Shown: positions 9,284 through 18,756 of the stretch, one piece after another | Layout: each line of letters begins with the position of its first letter | Numbering within the stretch: the first letter of the stretch is position 1 | DNA from: a bacterium | GTDB lineage: Bacteria > Zhuqueibacterota > QNDG01 > JAFGCO01 | Length of the DNA stretch: 64,000 nucleotides | Direction: 5' to 3' | NCBI GenBank assembly: GCA_016930535.1 | Contig: JAFGGN010000065.1 | Span: 1-64,000, forward strand | Program-made: the position numbers and the translations under genes | The notes under the pieces: model-generated | Database searches by the model: none | What the model was told of the DNA's origin: nothing | Seen by the model: only the letters and a program-made list of their open reading frames with translations

Positions 9284-9320
9284 ATAAAAAAACCGGTGAC
9301 ACTGCCTCTGTGCCACCGGT
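9284..9320 (-). terminator. Rho-independent terminator of the lectin/two-component operon
   Basis: Minus strand ACCGGTGGCAC-loop-GTGTCACCGGT followed by T7. Confidence 0.8.
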
Positions 9321-9349
9321 TCCGTTCTTAAGATGCCTCCTTGGCGATC

Positions 9350-10357
9350 TTAATGAATGTAGCGTTTTTTCTTCAGATACATGTCGCGGCTGATCAGGCC
9401 CACGGGTCCCTCGTAAATGCCGCCCTCGCTTCCGCTGTCGAAAACCCGGACGGCAATCACGTTTTCCGCACCGGGCCTGAACAATGTCCGCGGAATGGAG
9501 TAGAGGCGCAGAATACCGTACGCGGTTTTGATGAACAGGTCCGTGCGGTCAGGGAATTCGCCGGTCTGCCCGATTCGTGAGCCGTTGAAATACACCTCAT
9601 CCACATCATCGATGCGTCCCAGAATCAGGATCCAGCGGTCGTCACACTTGTCCGCGGGCATAACAAACGATTTGCGGTACCATGCGAATCCGTCGAGGTT
9701 CGGATATCCGTAATGTTCCCATTTTCCGGGCACCATAATGGAGGGCCAGTCCCCGTCCGGGAATTCGGCATTCCGCCATTCGGGATTGTCCCCGGGCATG
9801 AACTTCCAGGGGCCGGCCAGATTGAGGTTGATATGATAGGGCTGTTTTTTCGAATAGATGCCGATTTTTCCCTTGACGATGCCGCCCTCGCCTTCATGGT
9901 CGTAAATCTGCACGGCCAGGCTGTTTTTGCCCTTGAAATCGAGATACGTATTGGGAATCATGTACAGCCTTTTTCTGTCCCAGGCGGTTTCATAGGACGG
10001 CGGAAAGGACCCGGAGCCGTTCAGAAAATGCCCGTTGACATAGACACGGTCCACATCATCGCAAATGCCCAGGCTGATGTAAAGTGTGGCTCCCGAGAAT
10101 TTTTCTGAAATTTCGAATTCGGTCCGGTACCAGGCATAACCGTCATATCCCGGGAAACCCTGATCCTCCCAGTTGCCCGGCACATGCAGTTCGTCCCATT
10201 TTGAATCGTTGTATTTCTTCGATTCGCAGTTTTTGCAATTGCCGATTTCAAAGCGCCATTGGCCGGACAGGTCCACGACCGGATCCAGATCCTCGGCCAG
10301 TACCGGCAGGCAGAAAAAACCCAGTACGGGAAGTATTTTTATAAAATGATGTCTCAT
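9350..10357 (-). CDS. Secreted tandem GH2-type sugar-binding (jelly-roll) domain protein, paralog 4 in operon order
   Basis: Signal peptide MRHHFIKILPVLGFFCLPVLAE; two repeats with VPGNWEDQGFPGYDGYAWYRTEF / IDDVDEVYFNG; no catalytic domain. Confidence 0.75.
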   Translation of the reverse strand: MRHHFIKILPVLGFFCLPVLAEDLDPVVDLSGQWRFEIGNCKNCESKKYNDSKWDELHVPGNWEDQGFPGYDGYAWYRTEFEISEKFSGATLYISLGICDDVDRVYVNGHFLNGSGSFPPSYETAWDRKRLYMIPNTYLDFKGKNSLAVQIYDHEGEGGIVKGKIGIYSKKQPYHINLNLAGPWKFMPGDNPEWRNAEFPDGDWPSIMVPGKWEHYGYPNLDGFAWYRKSFVMPADKCDDRWILILGRIDDVDEVYFNGSRIGQTGEFPDRTDLFIKTAYGILRLYSIPRTLFRPGAENVIAVRVFDSGSEGGIYEGPVGLISRDMYLKKKRYIH

Positions 10358-10377
10358 GATGTGTTTTCCGTTCCCGG

Positions 10378-11388
10378 TCATTGATCTCCCTTGTATTGCA
10401 GAAGCGCCCGCTGACTCGTGATTCCTATCGGTCCTTCGTATATGCCGCCGCTGTACATCGCATCGTACACGCGCACGGCGATCGTGTTTCGTCCGTTCCA
10501 TTGGATCATATGGTCCGGAATATAATAAAAGCGTTCCCGCTGCCAGGAATCGATGACCAGTGTGGTTTCGGTCCGCGGGAATCCGTTGGACCGTGCGATC
10601 CGGATGCCGTTGAAAAAGACCTCGTCGTAATCGTCGATACGGCCCAGAACGAGAATGATTTTGTCCTGTTTCATGGACGCCGGAACAGTGACGGTTTTTC
10701 TGTACCATGCAAATCCGTTCAGTTCCGGATATGACTGGGGCTCCCAGTGTCCTGGCACCCGGATTTTGTTCCAGCGTGCGTCATTGTAATCCGGCTCTGA
10801 GTACTCCGGATCGTCGCCGGGCATAAAGGCCCAGGTTCCCGCAAGATCCACATCGAGGCGGATGATTTTCTGCACGTAGACACCCACGGGACCGGAAACG
10901 AGACCGCCGTCACCCCATTCATCGTACACCCGGATAGCGATCACGTTATTCCTGTCGAAATCGATCAGGTCGTGTGGAATCAGGTACTGTCTGTCCCAGT
11001 TGAAAGCGGAATTGTATTTTGGCGGGAAACCGCCGAGGCCCTGCAAATACATGCCGTTGAGATAAACCATATCCACATCGTCGATTTTTCCGAGACGCAG
11101 AACGATACCGTCATCTTTCAGCGAACCCGGAATGGTTATGTTCTTCCGGTACCAGGCGTATCCGTCGTAATCCCGGTGTCCCTGATCCTCCCATTTCCCC
11201 GGCACACGGATTTCTTCCCAATCCGAGTCGTTCCAGTCCTTGCGCGCGAATTCCATGTTATCCCCGGTTATAAAATGCCAGGATCCGCGAAGGTCGATTT
11301 TGCGTTCGTTTTCCGCAGCAAAAATGCCGGACCAGGCCAGATTGTTAGCCGCGATGATGATAATCCAGTGATAAATTGTGTTTCTCAT
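10378..11388 (-). CDS. Secreted tandem GH2-type sugar-binding domain protein, paralog 3
   Basis: Two repeats VPGKWEDQGHRDYDGYAWYRK...LGKIDDVDMVYLNG and VPGHWEPQSYPELNGFAWYRK...LGRIDDYDEVFFNG. Confidence 0.75.
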   Translation of the reverse strand: MRNTIYHWIIIIAANNLAWSGIFAAENERKIDLRGSWHFITGDNMEFARKDWNDSDWEEIRVPGKWEDQGHRDYDGYAWYRKNITIPGSLKDDGIVLRLGKIDDVDMVYLNGMYLQGLGGFPPKYNSAFNWDRQYLIPHDLIDFDRNNVIAIRVYDEWGDGGLVSGPVGVYVQKIIRLDVDLAGTWAFMPGDDPEYSEPDYNDARWNKIRVPGHWEPQSYPELNGFAWYRKTVTVPASMKQDKIILVLGRIDDYDEVFFNGIRIARSNGFPRTETTLVIDSWQRERFYYIPDHMIQWNGRNTIAVRVYDAMYSGGIYEGPIGITSQRALLQYKGDQ

Positions 11389-11421
11389 GAGCTCAGCTCC
11401 TCAGTGATCCTGGTTCCCGGA

Positions 11422-12465
11422 TCAGTCCCAGTCCCGGAATATTTTTTCGATGATATTTTCGAAAGATTTTTTGTTTTTCTGATAATCCAGATAAACGGCC
11501 TTTGTAGTCAATCCCAGTGGACCGTCATAGATGCCTCCCGGTCCCTGGTAATCGAACACACGGACTGCGATGGTGTTGGACTTGTCCCATTGAATGAGAT
11601 GGGGCGGAACAATATAAAAGCGGTCTTTCTGCCATGAATCGCCGTAATACGTACTGCCACCTTCTCCGGGAAAGTTGCCTGTACGGCCGATTCTGGTGCC
11701 ATTGAAATACACCTCGTCCGAGTCATCGATCAGGCCCAGGGCAAGTATCATATGTTTTGATTTGAGTGTTTTGGGAATGATCACGGTTTTCCGGTACCAG
11801 CCGTATCCGTCATGATACGGATAATCCTGGTTTTCCCAGTTTCCCGGCACCCGCATGGATTCCCATGCACCGTCATCGTAGTCCGGATCCGCCCAGGCAT
11901 CGCAGTCACCCACGCTGAAGCGCCAGGTCCCCTCCAGATTGATTTCCATCGGGATCATCGGATGTGAGTAGATGCCCACCTGGCCGCCGGTGATGCCGCC
12001 CTGCATCTGCGAATCGTACACCCGTACGGCGATGACGTTTTCATCCCCGAATCTGAGCATCTCATGTGGCAGATGGTATACCCGGTTGTGATTGTAGGCG
12101 GATTGATATTCCGGCGGAAAAGTGCCGCTGCCCCCGAGATACTGGCCGTTGATATAGACCTCGTCCACATCGTCGATATATCCGAGGCGCAGATACAGTG
12201 CCTTGTCACGCAGGGCGCTTGATATTTTTAAATGCAGGCGGTACCATGCATATCCGTCGTATCCCGGAAATCCCTGTTCTTCCCAGGAAGACGAAACCTT
12301 GATATGTTCCCAGTCGGAATCATCGAAATCCAGTTTGGCGTAATCCGGGTTGTCGCCGATTTCGAAGCGCCATCCCGAACGCAGGTTGATTTCACGATTC
12401 AGGTCGCGTGCGCCGGCAGCGGATACACAGCAACCGATTAGAATGTAAAGTGTCCATTTGTACAT
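11422..12465 (-). CDS. Secreted tandem GH2-type sugar-binding domain protein, paralog 2
   Basis: Two repeats WEEQGFPGYDGYAWYRL...YIDDVDEVYINGQ and WENQDYPYHDGYGWYRK...LIDDSDEVYFNG. Confidence 0.75.
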   Translation of the reverse strand: MYKWTLYILIGCCVSAAGARDLNREINLRSGWRFEIGDNPDYAKLDFDDSDWEHIKVSSSWEEQGFPGYDGYAWYRLHLKISSALRDKALYLRLGYIDDVDEVYINGQYLGGSGTFPPEYQSAYNHNRVYHLPHEMLRFGDENVIAVRVYDSQMQGGITGGQVGIYSHPMIPMEINLEGTWRFSVGDCDAWADPDYDDGAWESMRVPGNWENQDYPYHDGYGWYRKTVIIPKTLKSKHMILALGLIDDSDEVYFNGTRIGRTGNFPGEGGSTYYGDSWQKDRFYIVPPHLIQWDKSNTIAVRVFDYQGPGGIYDGPLGLTTKAVYLDYQKNKKSFENIIEKIFRDWD

Positions 12466-12498
12466 GGAATTAAACCTCCGATCCGGACCGGACCATTT

Positions 12499-13182
12499 TC
12501 AGGTGATATATTTATAACCGACACCATGCACGGTCAGCAAATGCCTTGGATGGGTCGGATCCGGTTCCAGTTTTTTTCTCAGATTGAGAATATGATTGTC
12601 CACGGTTCTCGATGTCGGATACGATTCATATCCCCAGACATGGTTCAGAAGCTCGTCCCGGGAGATGGTTTTACCGGCATGTTCATAAAAATATTTCAGC
12701 AGTTCGAATTCACGATGCGTCAGATCAACGGGACCGTTCAGATCCGTGGCCTCGTAATAATGAAAGTTCAGGGTCAGGTGTCCCATGGTCACGGATTCGG
12801 AAGTTTCTTCGTCCTTATCCGGATACCTGCGCAGAACCGCCTTCACCCGGGCCAGCAGCTCGCGGACACTGAATGGTTTCGTGATATAATCATCGGCGCC
12901 GAGCTCCAGGCCGAGTACCTTGTCGATCTCCTGTCCCTTGGCGGTCAGCATGATGATCGGCGTCTTGTTTTTACGCATGCGCAGCTCCCGGCACACATCC
13001 AGACCGGATTTTTTGGGCAGCATAATATCGAGCAGGATCAGGTCGGGCGCATGCGAGAGCGCCATGGCCAGGCCGCTTTCCCCGTCCTGGGCGACGATGA
13101 CCTCATGCCCTTCGAATTCAAAATTGTCTTTCAGCCCGGAAGCCATATCGGGCTCATCCTCAATAATGAGAATGCGAGGCAT
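12499..13182 (-). CDS. OmpR/PhoB-family response regulator
   Basis: MPRILIIEDEPDMASGLKDNFEFEGHEVIVAQDG...DLILLDIMLPKKSG...KPFSVRELLARV plus winged-helix C-terminus; GGAGGG RBS upstream of this ATG. Confidence 0.92.
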   Translation of the reverse strand: MPRILIIEDEPDMASGLKDNFEFEGHEVIVAQDGESGLAMALSHAPDLILLDIMLPKKSGLDVCRELRMRKNKTPIIMLTAKGQEIDKVLGLELGADDYITKPFSVRELLARVKAVLRRYPDKDEETSESVTMGHLTLNFHYYEATDLNGPVDLTHREFELLKYFYEHAGKTISRDELLNHVWGYESYPTSRTVDNHILNLRKKLEPDPTHPRHLLTVHGVGYKYIT

Positions 13183-13233
13183 ATTTCCCTCCAATTCAGA
13201 CTATGGTCAGTAACTCCTTCATCCGCCTGTCCC

Positions 13234-14799
13234 TCAGTCCCCGGCCGGAAAATAAAGGAAAAACGTGCTTCCCCTGCCGGGTTCGCTTTTCAGGTCCACA
13301 CGACCGTGATGGACTTGCATGATATGTTTCACCAGGCTGAGTCCCAGTCCCGTGCCTTTGACATCATGAATCAGACTGGAGCCGACCCTGTAAAATTTTT
13401 CGAAAACGTGTTTCTGCTCGGATGCCGGAATGCCGATTCCGAAATCCCTGACCGAAAGGCAGATTTCGTTTTCTGTTTTCGACAGACGGATTTCAATGTC
13501 ACGGCTGTCACCGCTGAATTTCACGGCATTGTCCAGTAAATTGGTCAGGGCCTGCGAGATGGCTTCACGGTCCGCCTTGATGGCCGGGCAGGACATGTCG
13601 ATTTCGGTTTTCAGAACGAATCCTTTCTGATCCAGATGAAAACGGTACATGGCCAGGGATTCCTGAAGCCATAAATGGGTCTGAATGTTCTGAAACGCGT
13701 ATTCCTTTTTATGCGATTCGATTTTTGAAAAATCGAGAATGTTGTTGATCAGCTTGGTCAGCCGCGTGCATTCGTTCATGATGGTTTTGTAGTAATGCTG
13801 CTGTTTTTCTTCGGAGGGCACCCTGCCCATCTCAAGGGTTTCGGCATACATCCGGATGAGGGCCAGGGGCGTGCGCAGCTCATGTGACACATTGGCTACG
13901 AAATCGCTTTTCATCCGGGCCAGTGTGACAGCTTTGGAAACGCTGTGCATCAGAATCACGATACCGGCACCCAGAAGCAGATTGATGCCGAACAGGAAAA
14001 AAAGATGCGTCCGTATCCTGCTTTGTGACAGATCCCTCAGTGTCGTGCCCTTGATTTTCACGAGAAGGCGGATATCCGGCAGAATCCACAGGGGTTCGCT
14101 TTTTTCAAAAACCGGATCCGGTTCCGTTTCGGACAGAAAAAGATACTCCCCGTCCTGAAACCGGGTGGCGAATGCCAGATTGACGTCATTCATTTCATTG
14201 AATTTACGTACGACCACGTCCTGCACAAACCGGTGCGTATCCACAAAAATGCCGGCGACCATCCAGGGAGACAGGGAGTCTGAGGCGGAAGCCACGGGCA
14301 CGAGTATCAGATCCACGGCGGGATCGATATCTTCAAGGACAACGCTCAGGGGCTGCAGGTACCCTTCCCTTGCACGATGATGCATGCGGTCCAGCTGTTT
14401 GCGGTTTTTTGCAATCTGGCGTATTACGGCGCTGCAGGCCATATCCGGATCCTTGAAAAACCTGGAGAACCGGCCTTCGCTGAGAACCGGTACGCTGCTG
14501 CTGTCGATGATGCAGACGCCAAGAAGCGAGCGGTTCTGTTTCAGCAGGGTACGGAGCCTGCGGCCGTAAGCTTCGGGTGTGCGTTCGCTTTCGATCAATG
14601 CGGAGGTCCAGGTTTCGAATTTATCCCAGCAGTACTGGTTGACCGAGAACAGAATGGTATTGAGCTGCCGGTCGTAAATCTGCAGAATCAGGGCCTCGTC
14701 CCTGTTGCGTTCCGTCCACTGATACACGGTATAGCTCAGCAGCGGAACCAGGAGCGCCAGTCCTCCCAGCACGGAAAATGTCAGTTGAGGCCGTTTCAT
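13234..14799 (-). CDS. Membrane sensor histidine kinase with extracytoplasmic sensor region (GTG start at 14814 also possible)
   Basis: Two TM segments, HisKA FVANVSHELRTPLALIRMYAETLEMG, N/G1/G2 boxes (LTNLLDNAVKFSG, RDFGIGIPASE, GTGLGLSLVKHIM). Confidence 0.92.
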   Translation of the reverse strand: MKRPQLTFSVLGGLALLVPLLSYTVYQWTERNRDEALILQIYDRQLNTILFSVNQYCWDKFETWTSALIESERTPEAYGRRLRTLLKQNRSLLGVCIIDSSSVPVLSEGRFSRFFKDPDMACSAVIRQIAKNRKQLDRMHHRAREGYLQPLSVVLEDIDPAVDLILVPVASASDSLSPWMVAGIFVDTHRFVQDVVVRKFNEMNDVNLAFATRFQDGEYLFLSETEPDPVFEKSEPLWILPDIRLLVKIKGTTLRDLSQSRIRTHLFFLFGINLLLGAGIVILMHSVSKAVTLARMKSDFVANVSHELRTPLALIRMYAETLEMGRVPSEEKQQHYYKTIMNECTRLTKLINNILDFSKIESHKKEYAFQNIQTHLWLQESLAMYRFHLDQKGFVLKTEIDMSCPAIKADREAISQALTNLLDNAVKFSGDSRDIEIRLSKTENEICLSVRDFGIGIPASEQKHVFEKFYRVGSSLIHDVKGTGLGLSLVKHIMQVHHGRVDLKSEPGRGSTFFLYFPAGD

Positions 14800-14817
14800 G
14801 ATCTTCGTCCGCACCTT

Positions 14818-15867
14818 TTAAAAATCAAAAATATCTTCCAGGAAATCGGAGAAATCGTTGTCGTTTCTGCGATAGGTTTTCCGGAATTTGCTGAATTCCT
14901 TCCTCGTGGTGATGCCTACCGGGCCGCGGTAAATACCGCCGTCACCGCCTGAATCGAATACACGGACCGCGATGGTGTTTTCGGCACCGTATCTGATCAC
15001 GTCACCGGGTATGTAGTAAAGCCTTTCATGATTATAGAAACGCTGGTTGTACTCCCTGAAATCCTCTCCGGGAAAGCGGCCCTTTGAACTGATTTTCTGA
15101 CCGTTGATATAGACCTCATCCGCGTCGTCTATGGCGCCGATGAACAGGATCAGCTGTTCGCCTGATATGCTCCCGGGGATATGGGTCTTGATTCTGTACC
15201 ATCCGTACCCGTCCAGGCCCGGATGACCCTGGGATTCCCAAATCGCGGGAACAACCAGAGATTCCCAGTCCCGGTCATCGAGATCCCCGGCGGCCCATAA
15301 CAGGTCGTCGCCCTCATGAAATTTCCAGTGCCCGGCAAGATCGATGGTCGTATAGGCCGATTTCTGGGAATAGATGCCCACTTTGCCGGACACGATTCCG
15401 CCGTCCCCCCATTCGTCGTAGACCCGCACGGCGAGCACGTTTTTACCGTCGAAATTCAGAAACTGGGCCGGAATCTGGTAGATGCGGCGCAGTTTGTAGG
15501 CGGAAACGTAATTTTCATCGTTGGTTCCGCGTCCGTTGATATAGTGGCCGTTGAGGTACACCTGATCCACATCGTCGATATATCCCAGATATAGGAGAAG
15601 TGTTCTGTCCTTTTTCTGATCCGATATTTTAAACGTGGTCCTGTACCAGGCATATCCGTCATAACCCGGGAATCCCTGATCCTCCCACTGATCCGGCACG
15701 CGTATCTTTTCCCACGATGAATCATCGTATTCCGGATCGGCATATTCCATATTGTCCCCGACTTCAAAACGCCATTTGCCGCGCAGATTCACTTCACGTT
15801 TCGGTGAAACGGCCAGGACAGTCTGTGCCGTGATCATCGTGAAGGCGATCCAAATATGCATTTTCAT
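14818..15867 (-). CDS. Secreted tandem GH2-type sugar-binding domain protein, paralog 1 (first gene of operon)
   Basis: Two repeats VPDQWEDQGFPGYDGYAWYRTTF...YIDDVDQVYLNG and VPAIWESQGHPGLDGYGWYRIKT...AIDDADEVYINGQ. Confidence 0.75.
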   Translation of the reverse strand: MKMHIWIAFTMITAQTVLAVSPKREVNLRGKWRFEVGDNMEYADPEYDDSSWEKIRVPDQWEDQGFPGYDGYAWYRTTFKISDQKKDRTLLLYLGYIDDVDQVYLNGHYINGRGTNDENYVSAYKLRRIYQIPAQFLNFDGKNVLAVRVYDEWGDGGIVSGKVGIYSQKSAYTTIDLAGHWKFHEGDDLLWAAGDLDDRDWESLVVPAIWESQGHPGLDGYGWYRIKTHIPGSISGEQLILFIGAIDDADEVYINGQKISSKGRFPGEDFREYNQRFYNHERLYYIPGDVIRYGAENTIAVRVFDSGGDGGIYRGPVGITTRKEFSKFRKTYRRNDNDFSDFLEDIFDF

Positions 15868-15918
15868 GATCCTTGCTCCCATGTTAAATAAAGCGCGTGT
15901 TGCGTTCACGATTAATAT

Positions 15919-15947
15919 ATACTAAAGAATTTTGTGCAGGTTGTCAA
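15919..15947 (-). promoter_or_regulatory. Sigma70-type promoter of the lectin/two-component operon
   Basis: Minus strand TTGACA, 17 nt, TAGTAT. Confidence 0.65.
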
Positions 15948-16064
15948 TAGCAAGTCAAAATATGTCAAAATTTGTAATTGCCGATTATTGGCCCTCCGGT
16001 AATATTTTTATCGTTGTCTCTTGCATTTGCATTATTTTCATATTATATTCATAATTCAATCAAG

Positions 16065-16841
16065 ATGAGGTGGATTTTGGGCCGAATTATAGCTGTGACC
16101 AATCAAAAAGGCGGTGTCGGCAAAACCACAACCGCCATCAATCTGGCTGCCTGCCTGGCTGTGGCCGAACGCAAAACACTGCTCGTGGACATCGATCCGC
16201 AGGCCAATGCCACGAGCGGTATCGGGGTCGACCACAATACGGTTGAGAACAGCATTTATGAGGTCCTGCTGAAGGACACACAGATACAGAACGCGGTTCA
16301 GCATACAGGTATCACCTATCTTGACCTGCTGCCTTCCAGCATACGCCTTGTGGGTGCCGAAGTGGAGCTGGTGAACATCGTTGGCCGCGAAAAGCTGCTG
16401 AAACAGATGCTGGCATCCATCCGGGATCAGTATCAGTATATATTGATCGACTGCCCGCCGTCCCTCGGGCTCCTGACCCTGAACAGCCTGACTGCGGCCG
16501 ATGCGGTTCTGATTCCCATTCAATGCGAATACTATGCCCTTGAAGGATTGAGCCAGCTCCTGAAGACGATCCGTCTCGTTCAGAAAAATCTGAATACGGA
16601 GCTGGAGATAGAAGGAGTTCTTCTGACCATGTACGACAACCGGCTCAATCTGTCGCATCAGGTCGCTGAAGATGTGCGCCAGTTTTTCGGAGAAAAAGTA
16701 TTCAAGACCATTGTTCACCGGAATGTCCGGATCAGCGAGGCCCCCAGTTTCGGAAAACCCGTGATCCTGTATGACGCAGTGAGCAAGGGTGCCGAAAATT
16801 ACATGAGCCTCACGGAAGAAATTTTAAACCATGAAAAGTAA
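16065..16841 (+). CDS. parA: ParA/Soj chromosome partitioning ATPase
   Basis: [25 protein letters not shown] deviant Walker [15 protein letters not shown]. Confidence 0.93.
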   Translation: MRWILGRIIAVTNQKGGVGKTTTAINLAACLAVAERKTLLVDIDPQANATSGIGVDHNTVENSIYEVLLKDTQIQNAVQHTGITYLDLLPSSIRLVGAEVELVNIVGREKLLKQMLASIRDQYQYILIDCPPSLGLLTLNSLTAADAVLIPIQCEYYALEGLSQLLKTIRLVQKNLNTELEIEGVLLTMYDNRLNLSHQVAEDVRQFFGEKVFKTIVHRNVRISEAPSFGKPVILYDAVSKGAENYMSLTEEILNHEK

Positions 16842-17697
16842 ACGGCTCGGCAGAGGGCTTGAAGCCCTCATTCCTCAAGTCACGCCTGAAGAAGCCTCGG
16901 CCCGGGGCGATTCACTCAGTCATATTCTTGTTTCCAAAATCAAATCCAATCCCGAGCAGCCGCGCCTGTCTTTTGACCGTCAGAAACTGGATGAACTGAA
17001 GCAGTCGATCAGTGAGAACGGACTGATACAGCCCATTACCGTACGTCAGAAAGACGACGATTTCGAGCTGATTTCCGGTGAAAGACGGCTGCGTGCGGTG
17101 CAGGAACTCGGCATCCCGAAAATTCCCGCCTATATCATGGAAGTGGAATCCGATGAAAAACTGCTTGAGCTTGCCCTGATTGAAAATATTCAGAGAGATG
17201 ATCTGAACTGCATGGAAGTGGCCGTGGCCTATGAACGGCTGCTCAAGGAATACAACCTGACACAGGAGGCGGTGGCCCAGAAAGTCGGGAAGGACCGGGC
17301 GACCGTGGCGAATTTTATCCGTCTGCTCAAACTTCCCGAACTTGTGCAGGACAGTCTGAAAAAAGATGAAATATCCATGGGGCATGCACGCGCACTGATG
17401 GGTCTGACGTCACGGGGCGATCAGATACAGCTGTGGCGCAAAGCAGTGAAGGGAGGCTGGAGCGTCAGGAGAGTGGAAGAGACGGTGCGTCAGCTTTCGC
17501 AGAAGCCCGCTGCTTCGCCGGCTCCGTCAAAGGAGGGGAAAAATCCGCATCTGGCCTCCATGGAGGATAAAATCCGGACTATTCTGGGAAGCAAGGTGCA
17601 GATAAGGCCGTCGGGAGAGGGCGGCAGAATAGAAATCACGTATTATTCACAGGAAGATCTCGACCGCCTGTTCGAACTGATGGAGCAGATACCATGA
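16831..17697 (+). CDS. parB: ParB/Spo0J partition protein
   Basis: [10 protein letters not shown]...[13 protein letters not shown]...GERRLRAVQ...[17 protein letters not shown]. Confidence 0.93.
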   Translation: MKSKRLGRGLEALIPQVTPEEASARGDSLSHILVSKIKSNPEQPRLSFDRQKLDELKQSISENGLIQPITVRQKDDDFELISGERRLRAVQELGIPKIPAYIMEVESDEKLLELALIENIQRDDLNCMEVAVAYERLLKEYNLTQEAVAQKVGKDRATVANFIRLLKLPELVQDSLKKDEISMGHARALMGLTSRGDQIQLWRKAVKGGWSVRRVEETVRQLSQKPAASPAPSKEGKNPHLASMEDKIRTILGSKVQIRPSGEGGRIEITYYSQEDLDRLFELMEQIP

Positions 17698-18602
17698 TGC
17701 TGAAAAAGAAAAAAAAGGCATCGGAGCGGTTTTTTTCGCTGATTTTCGTTCCTGATCAGGAACGTGATCCGCGCAGTATTTCCATGAGTTATTCGCGCGG
17801 CTGGCTCATACTCCTTGGCATCGGGATACTCGGGCTGCATTTGATCGGCGGTCTCGCGGCCTATTTTCAGATTGCCCGGCTGAATCATGAAAAGTCCCTC
17901 ATGATCGAACAGAACGAGGCCCTTATCGCCCGGAACAAGAAGATCGAGCCGATTGTCAAGGAATTTCAGGAAGTCCGCATGATGGTGGACAGGATCAAAA
18001 AGGGTTTCGGAAGCACTCTGGGACTCGAGGAGGAAGCCCGCACGGCGCTGAGTCAGATGCCCCTGTCCGATCCGTCATCCATGACTTCACAGCGGACAAT
18101 AGAGGAAAATCAAATGCCGGATTCCAGGCGGTCGGCGATTCCGCTGACGAACTATTTCCTTTATATGCAGGAAAAGTCCGTTTACGATCCTTCCGCAATG
18201 CCCACACTGCTTCCCATAGAAGGATATCTGACCACGCATTTTCAGAAACGTAGCTGGTATTACACCAGAGCCCATCAGGGAATAGACATTGCCGCTGAAA
18301 AAGGATCGGTCATCCGGGCGGCAGGCAGCGGTGTGGTGATTCTGGCCAATTGGACACCGGACCTGGGTCATACCGTGATTATCGATCACGGTTACGGATT
18401 CTATTCCTATTACGGGCATGCCATGCGGCTGCTCGTGTCTCAGGGCATGCGTGTGGCCAAGGGTGAATCCATAGCACTTCTGGGCAGCTCGGGTATCAGT
18501 TCAGCCCCGCATCTGCATTTTGAAATCTGGAAAGACGGAGAGCCGCTGGACCCGGAAACTTTTTTGTTTATACTGAGAGAAAGAAAAAAGCAATCATCCT
18601 GA
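17694..18602 (+). CDS. M23-family peptidoglycan endopeptidase with N-terminal TM and coiled coil
   Basis: HQGIDIAAEKGSVIRAAGSGVV...DHGYGFYSYYGHA...SSGISSAPHLHFEIWKDG. Confidence 0.9.
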   Translation: MMLKKKKKASERFFSLIFVPDQERDPRSISMSYSRGWLILLGIGILGLHLIGGLAAYFQIARLNHEKSLMIEQNEALIARNKKIEPIVKEFQEVRMMVDRIKKGFGSTLGLEEEARTALSQMPLSDPSSMTSQRTIEENQMPDSRRSAIPLTNYFLYMQEKSVYDPSAMPTLLPIEGYLTTHFQKRSWYYTRAHQGIDIAAEKGSVIRAAGSGVVILANWTPDLGHTVIIDHGYGFYSYYGHAMRLLVSQGMRVAKGESIALLGSSGISSAPHLHFEIWKDGEPLDPETFLFILRERKKQSS

Positions 18603-18667
18603 ACTGCCGGCGGATCCCTGCGTATAATACACGGGATGGATTGCTCGTTTTTAATCGATTTATTATG

Positions 18668-18704
18668 AATCATTAACATTCACAATTAGTGAATGTTAAT
18701 GATT
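18668..18704. terminator. Hairpin between M23 peptidase and bactofilin genes (AT-rich terminator-like)
   Basis: Perfect 16 bp stem AATCATTAACATTCAC-AATTA-GTGAATGTTAATGATT followed by TTT. Confidence 0.55.
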
Positions 18705-18756
18705 TTTGCAGGCGGCTGAAAACAGACAGCAGATTTAATTAAACAAGGAGAGCCGT

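Noticed and set aside
10358-10708. N-terminal extension of ORF 9350..10708
   Set aside because: Overlaps the preceding lectin gene out of frame; the true signal peptide starts at 10357, matching paralog lengths.
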